From: Mangifera indica | Lineage: Eukaryota > Streptophyta > Magnoliopsida > Sapindales > Anacardiaceae | Assembly: GCF_011075055.1 (NCBI RefSeq) | Contig: NW_025401109.1 | Coordinates: 124,001-188,000, forward strand | Reading direction: 5' to 3' | Length of the DNA stretch: 64,000 nt | Part shown: piece after piece, positions 59,365-64,000 of the stretch | How the letters are laid out: each line of letters opens with the position of its first letter | Numbering within the stretch: the first letter of the stretch is position 1 | The notes under the pieces: generated by a model | Databases searched by the model: none | The model's input: only the letters and a program-made list of their open reading frames with translations | Told to the model about the DNA's origin: nothing | Translations under genes and position numbers: made by a program

Positions 59365-59534
59365 TGTAAATAATATCAGTGCTCTAAGACATATCTTATT
59401 TACATTAACTTTTGAAATATTTAGTACACACAAGAGTTATATATGGTTGGATGTGATACAGTATAATATATGGTCAAAGGTATGAGTTGTATGTACTATA
59501 GTATTTTTCCGCATGAGTTGTGTGGATCAAATCA

Positions 59535-60229
59535 ATGGTAAGATGTATGGCATGTGCAACAAGAACCTAAATAAGTCAAATCACCTCAAAGGGAATTTTA
59601 TATGCAAGTTTAATCTTTTCTACTTTTAATCGATTGACTACAAAGGTTAAAATCCTTGATTCAAACTCAATTAATTATAACAAAATTTAATCAAATAACT
59701 TAGTTTGAATCCAACCCTATTTATAAACCCCATATGCTAGTATTGATTATAATACAAAGTCCACTTCTATTAACTCTATTTTATAAACCCCCTCTAGTTA
59801 GTAATGATTCATAATTTTATAATAATTAATAAATAATGAAAATATGAAAATCAAAATATTAATAAACCCTAATTCTAGTGTCTAAATTTATCATATAGAG
59901 CGCAATAAACCAATTTTTACTATTTCTAAATGTTAGAAAAATTTGCTTTCTACCTCAATCCTTAAGTGGTGAGCTTTAAATTTGAATTAAATGTTTGTGG
60001 GTCATAGTCTCTATACACATATATTTTGGTTAATATTAAAGTTTTATTTCTTGATAGTATTTACAAATCTTTAAACCCTAAATTATGTGTCAACTCTATG
60101 GTAAGATAGGGCATGCCATCTTACAGTGTTATCACACATTTGATATCACTTTCTTAGGTAACCCATATATTACCCTAAGGCAACATTCTATTGCTAATAC
60201 TGTTCCAAGCACAATAGACTTGCCTATAT
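59535..60229 (+). other. Spacer and copia-2 gag end (unit B)
   Basis: Aligns with 24414-25110. The copia-2 zinc knuckle is at about 60089-60140 (CQLYGKIGHAILQCYH), with the second Cys changed to Tyr. Interrupted at 60229 by an LTR. Confidence 0.75.
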
Positions 60230-61254
60230 TGTAACATCCCTCCCCAAAATTACTATCCATCAAAGGAGAAATGTTAAGAATTAATATCTGAAGCGTCTAT
60301 TTTTTTTTTTCAAAATACTTTAAAATAAACGCACCGTTAAAAGTGTTTAGGAAGTATTCCAAGAAAACTGAAAATCTCGAAGTGAACAAAAGATGTATAT
60401 ACTCATTTGAAAGCATCTGAAAACAGGGAGTAATCATATGCAACTATACCATAATCTCAAAAAGTCAAAAGTCAACAAGAACATGCTACTATATGCATAT
60501 AATATAAACCAGAGATAACCTGCTCCAGCCGGATCTACCTACGCTGACTTGACCCTGCCTTGTAGCTACCTCGATCACCTGTACCTGCAATCAGGAAAGA
60601 AAAGGAAGTGAGTGATAAGAACACTCAGTAAGGGGAAAGAATCAAGTAAACTATCTCCTTTCCTGTTCTAACTCACTTTCGGGACTCAACCTCACATCCT
60701 AACCTCTATAAGAGATTGAGGGGATAATCTAGTTCATTCTTTACTATTGGGGTTATACTTTGTCCCATCTGGTGTCTATTTGATACTTTATAGAAGCTAA
60801 CTATAGGGATTTGGCACTTTCCTAAGCTCGAGCTCTCTTTCTTTCTTTCACTACACTATTTCTGAATCTGAATTGAGCTCTACTGCGAGCAGACCCTACT
60901 AGGGGTCTATGTCCTACTATGGACGTGTCTTACTGCGGACGTGCCCTACTACGGGTGGTGTAGTGTAAAGTGCCCCCTCATAGTTTATAGCGTTGCATGC
61001 GGGTTTATATCTTACTAATTTTGCTTCCATCTAAATTTATTCATAACTCACCAGACATTACTCTTGGAACGACCCCTAAATCTTGAGCCCCAAATTCCTT
61101 TTCTTGCTTTTCTTTCTTTTTCTTTTCTTTTTTTTTTTTCTCTTTTCTTTCCTTTCCTTTCCTTTCTTTTCTTTCTTCTTCCTTTCTTGCCCAAAACTAC
61201 GAAATACTGTTTACAGAACAGTCATTTAGCAGGGCAGCCTTCTTTTTCATACAA

Positions 61255-61780
61255 TTTAATAGCCCAAATGGTTTCTAATTCATACAAGCTATATATCATT
61301 GAAAAAAGGATTCAAAGAGCTTTCCAACAAGCTATAATAGCACTCATAAGTCAATAGATAAGGCAGTCAAAACGTGAGATAAATTTAGTGGCAAAAACTG
61401 CCTCCTCTGTTTATTTGGTAAAATAATCCTTGTGGTTCATACAATATTTAACAATCCAAATGATCTCTAATTCATACAAGCTATATATAATTGGAAACAG
61501 GATTCAAAGAGCTTTCCAACAAGATATAATAGCACTCATAAATCCTTAGATAAGACAGTCAAAACGTGAGATGAAATCAGTGGCGAAACTGCCTCCTCTG
61601 TTTATTTGGTAAAACAGTCCGTTTGGTTCATACAATATTTAACAGTCTAAATGATCTCTAATTCATACAAGCTATATATCATTGGAAAGATGATTCAAAG
61701 AGCTTTCCAACAAGATATAATATAACTCATAATTCATCAAATAAGGCAGCCAAAACATGGGATAAACTCAGTGGCAAACA
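61255..61780. repeat. Three tandem ~191-bp repeats in LTR X
   Basis: TTCATACAAGCTATATAT starts at 61279, 61471 and 61662. Each unit also has GATTCAAAGAGCTTTCCAAC and CAAAACGTGAGAT (or a variant). They differ at scattered sites. Confidence 0.9.
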
Positions 61781-62169
61781 CTATAAATATTATGCAACTT
61801 TCTACCATGAACAAAATCACACACATAGACATCCCAAATGGCAAAACAACATTTCTCAACTTCAAAATCATCATTTATAACATAGATCCAATATATATAT
61901 AAACATAGGAAAAGGAAAAAGAAAGAGATCTTTTGGTTACCAAGCTCCAAGAGTGTTTACTCTTCTTTTCCTTTCTTATCTATCTTCCAAAACCATTCCA
62001 AATCACTTACTTTCCTTCAAAAACACAACAAAGAAAGGAAGAAACTGCCTCCTCTGGAAGAGATGGGAAAATGATGGAAAAAGCAAAAGGTAAAGTTTCT
62101 TTTATTGACTTTTCTCTCCAAACATATATATTGACTTTTCTTTCTTTCTTTTTTTTTTTTTACATAAAT

Positions 62170-62170
62170 C

Positions 62171-62222
<52 letters not shown>
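62170..62222. repeat. (TA)n microsatellite
   Basis: Runs of TA interrupted once by CA, inside LTR X. Preceded by a T-run at 62147-62160. Confidence 0.9.
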
Positions 62223-62314
62223 TCTAAAAGCACACACATACAATTGGAAATATCTCCCAACAGGGTCAAAAGACGTAATTACCCCTGGAACATACCTAAG
62301 GGTATTACATATAT

Positions 62315-62829
62315 ACTCTTTTACAACCAAACAACTACCACTAAATACATAATATCACTCTTCACAGTATAACCAACCTAATCCACAAGGCTTTGTCTCA
62401 CAACAAACATATCACCATAATTAGCAAAACACCCTTTACACTCCTTAAGTAAACATATCACCCTATACCCCTCAATTACCTTAAGTACCTTTCTTAAATA
62501 GCATGCCCTACATTTGGATGCTATGGACAAAATTCAAGAACCAATATAAAAGCTCTATAGGCCAAGACATGAGTTGGTATATGGATTCAAGAGCCTTAGA
62601 CCATGTCACTTATAAGGCAAATCAACTTGTTGTCAAAGAAAAGTAAATGGGAAATCAACATCTACAAGTGGGAAGTGGTGAGTGTTTGAGGATTTCTCAT
62701 AAAGGTTCAAAATTTTTATCTACTTCATATTCTAATAGATTTCTACATTTTAAAAACATATTATCCCTACCTAGAATAACTAAAAACTTGCATATAAAAA
62801 TTTACTAAAGATAATAATGTCATTGTTGA
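62315..62829 (+). pseudogene. copia-2 protease region (unit B)
   Basis: Matches 25118-25628. Encodes TWYMDSRALDHVT-like sequence at about 62573, HLQVGSGECLRISHKGS, and RITKNLHIKIY before a stop. A stop replaces a codon after VVKEK. It is cut at 62829 by the second LTR X. Confidence 0.82.
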
Positions 62830-64000
62830 TATAACACCCCTCTCTAGAAGTACTACCCACCAAAGGAGAAATGTTACGAATTAATATTCAGAGCGTCTAT
62901 TTCTTTTTTGTCTTTTAAAATACTTTAACATGAACGCATCACTAAAAGTGTTTAGAAATTATTTTAAGAAAACTGAAAATCTGGAAGTGAACAAAAAATG
63001 TATATACTCATGTGAAAACTTATCTGAAAGCATCCGAATACGTAGAGTAATCATATACAACTGTACCATCATCTCAAAAAGGTCAAAAGTCAATAAGAAC
63101 ATGCCACTGTATGCATGTAATATAAACCAAAGATAACCTACTCCAACCGAATCTATCTTTGCTGACCTGACCCTACCTCGCGCTACCTCGATCACCTATA
63201 CCTACAATCATGAAAGAAAAGGAAATGAGTGATAAGAACACTCAGTAAGGGGAAAGAATTTAGTAAACCATCTCCTTTCCTGTTCTAACTCACTCTCGGG
63301 ACTCAACCTTACTCACAACCTCCATAAGAAATCGAGGGGATAATCTAGTTCATTCTTTACTATTTGGGTCATACTTTGTCCCATCTGGTGTCTATTTGAT
63401 ACTTTCTAGAAGCTGACTATAGGGATTTGGCACTTTTCTAAGCTTGAGCTCTTTTCCTTTCTCCCATTACACCATTTTTGAATCTGAATTGTGCTCTACT
63501 ATGAGTATGCTCTACTGCGAGCGGACCCTACTATGGGTCTATGTCCTACTACGGACGTGTCCTACTGTAGGCAGTGTAGTGTAAAGTGCCCCCTCATAGT
63601 TTATAGTATGCATGCGGGTCTTATATCTTACTAATTTTGCTTCCATCTAAATTTATTCATAACTCACTAGACATTACTCTTGGGAAGACCCCTGAATCTT
63701 AAGCCCCAAATTCTTTTTCTTTCTTTTCTTTTTCTTTCCTTTCTTTCCGTTCCTTTCCTTTCCTTTCCTTTCTTTCTTTTCCTTTCCAAAACTGTGAAAT
63801 ACTGTTCACAACCCTGTTCATTTGACAGGGCAGCCTTCTTTTTCATACAATTTCATAGTTCAAACGGTTTCTAATTCATACAAGCTATATATCGTTGAAA
63901 AGAGGATTCAAAGAGCTTTCTAAAAAGCTATAATAGCACTCATAATTCATTAGATAAGGCAGTCAAAACGTGAGATGAAATCAGTGGCAAAAACTGCCTT
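62830..64000 (+). repeat. Second LTR of family X, cut by window end
   Basis: Starts TATAACACCCC (TG altered to TA) and aligns with 60230-61400: CACCAAAGGAGAAATGTTA, ACTCAGTAAGGGGAAAGAAT, CTACTGCGAGCGGACCCTAC and the pyrimidine run. Only the first of the 191-bp repeats is within the window. Whether it is a solo LTR or belongs to a full element cannot be told. Confidence 0.8.

Larger units (their letters stand above)
55054..59529 (-). mobile_element. Ty1/copia element copia-1, copy B
   Basis: 4476 bp with LTRs at 55054-55247 (194 bp) and 59365-59529 (165 bp) and the same target duplication AATCA (55049-55053 and 59530-59534) as copy A. The first base pair of the left LTR is TA instead of TG. 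Minus-strand order gag, protease, integrase, RT. It retains the integrase core that copy A lost. All frames are broken by stops. Confidence 0.92.
60230..62309 (+). repeat. Solo LTR (family X), 2080 bp
   Basis: TGTAACATCCC...GGGTATTACA with the 5-bp target duplication TATAT (60225-60229 and 62310-62314), inserted in copia-2. No primer site or coding sequence, so a solo LTR. Contains a G/C-richer minisatellite (60890-60960), pyrimidine runs (61100-61190), three 191-bp tandem repeats (about 61255-61780), and a TA microsatellite (62170-62222). TGTAACA-type LTRs with such length occur in Ty3/gypsy elements, but the family is not proven. Confidence 0.85.

Noticed and set aside
61933..62352. 139-codon ORF
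   Set aside because: Runs through a T-run and a TA microsatellite in LTR X. No conserved features.
1..64000. tRNA, rRNA or small RNA genes
   Set aside because: None was recognised. The only tRNA-like matches are primer-binding sites of retrotransposons.

Overview
The window is AT-rich nuclear DNA from a flowering plant, most likely a eudicot. The evidence is one intronless berberine-bridge-enzyme-like gene surrounded by typical plant transposons: Ty1/copia, Ty3/gypsy (including an Athila/Tat type with a tRNA-Asp-like primer site), a Mutator-like element carrying mudrA and Ulp1-type genes, Ac-like hAT elements and a TRIM-like repeat. The species cannot be determined from the sequence. Only one host gene appears intact. 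Nearly everything else is transposon sequence broken by stops and frameshifts.

Layout. 1-1005 is the end of a copia element (copia-1 family). 1006-7430 is a minus-strand Ty3/gypsy element (gypsy-1) with one nearly complete and one truncated LTR. 7433-7655 is a copy of the 3' flank of the BBE gene. 7664-13522 is a MULE with mudrA and a Ulp1-like gene. 13531-13952 is the surviving 5' end of a BBE pseudogene, with a Ds-like hAT element in its promoter (14016-14726). 14735-20252 is intergenic and holds a composite LTR/TRIM insertion at 18351-19722. 20253-24408 is a copia-1 element. 24990-40383 is a second, plus-strand copia element (copia-2), split by an 11-kb Athila-like gypsy element (26347-37404) and by solo LTRs. 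40384-41374 and 45768-48650 resemble the spacers around the BBE copies. Between them lies a decayed hAT transposon (41375-45767) that contains a young MULE-type inverted-repeat element. 49420-51009 is the intact BBE-like gene. 51087-52860 is a tandem repeat of its upstream region. 55054-59529 is another copia-1 copy. The window ends with copia-2 sequence interrupted by two copies of a 2.1-kb LTR.

How it fits together. BBE 3' flank, BBE, upstream spacer, copia-1 and the start of copia-2 occur in the same order and orientation at 7.4-26.3 kb (unit A) and 48.7-62.8 kb (unit B). A decayed unit (C) lies between them, and a copia-1 remnant at the left edge may belong to a further unit. The region therefore looks like a tandemly duplicated BBE locus invaded by transposons. 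Copia-1 carries the same 5-bp target duplication (AATCA) in A and B, so it predates the duplication. The MULE, the Ds-like element and the composite TRIM insertion occur only in A, and the 2.1-kb LTR only in B, so these came later. Only unit B keeps a working-looking gene. The most unusual object is the composite insertion at 18.35-19.72 kb: an LTR-type insertion with its own 5-bp target duplication but with an inverted LTR at the left end and three direct LTRs at the right end.
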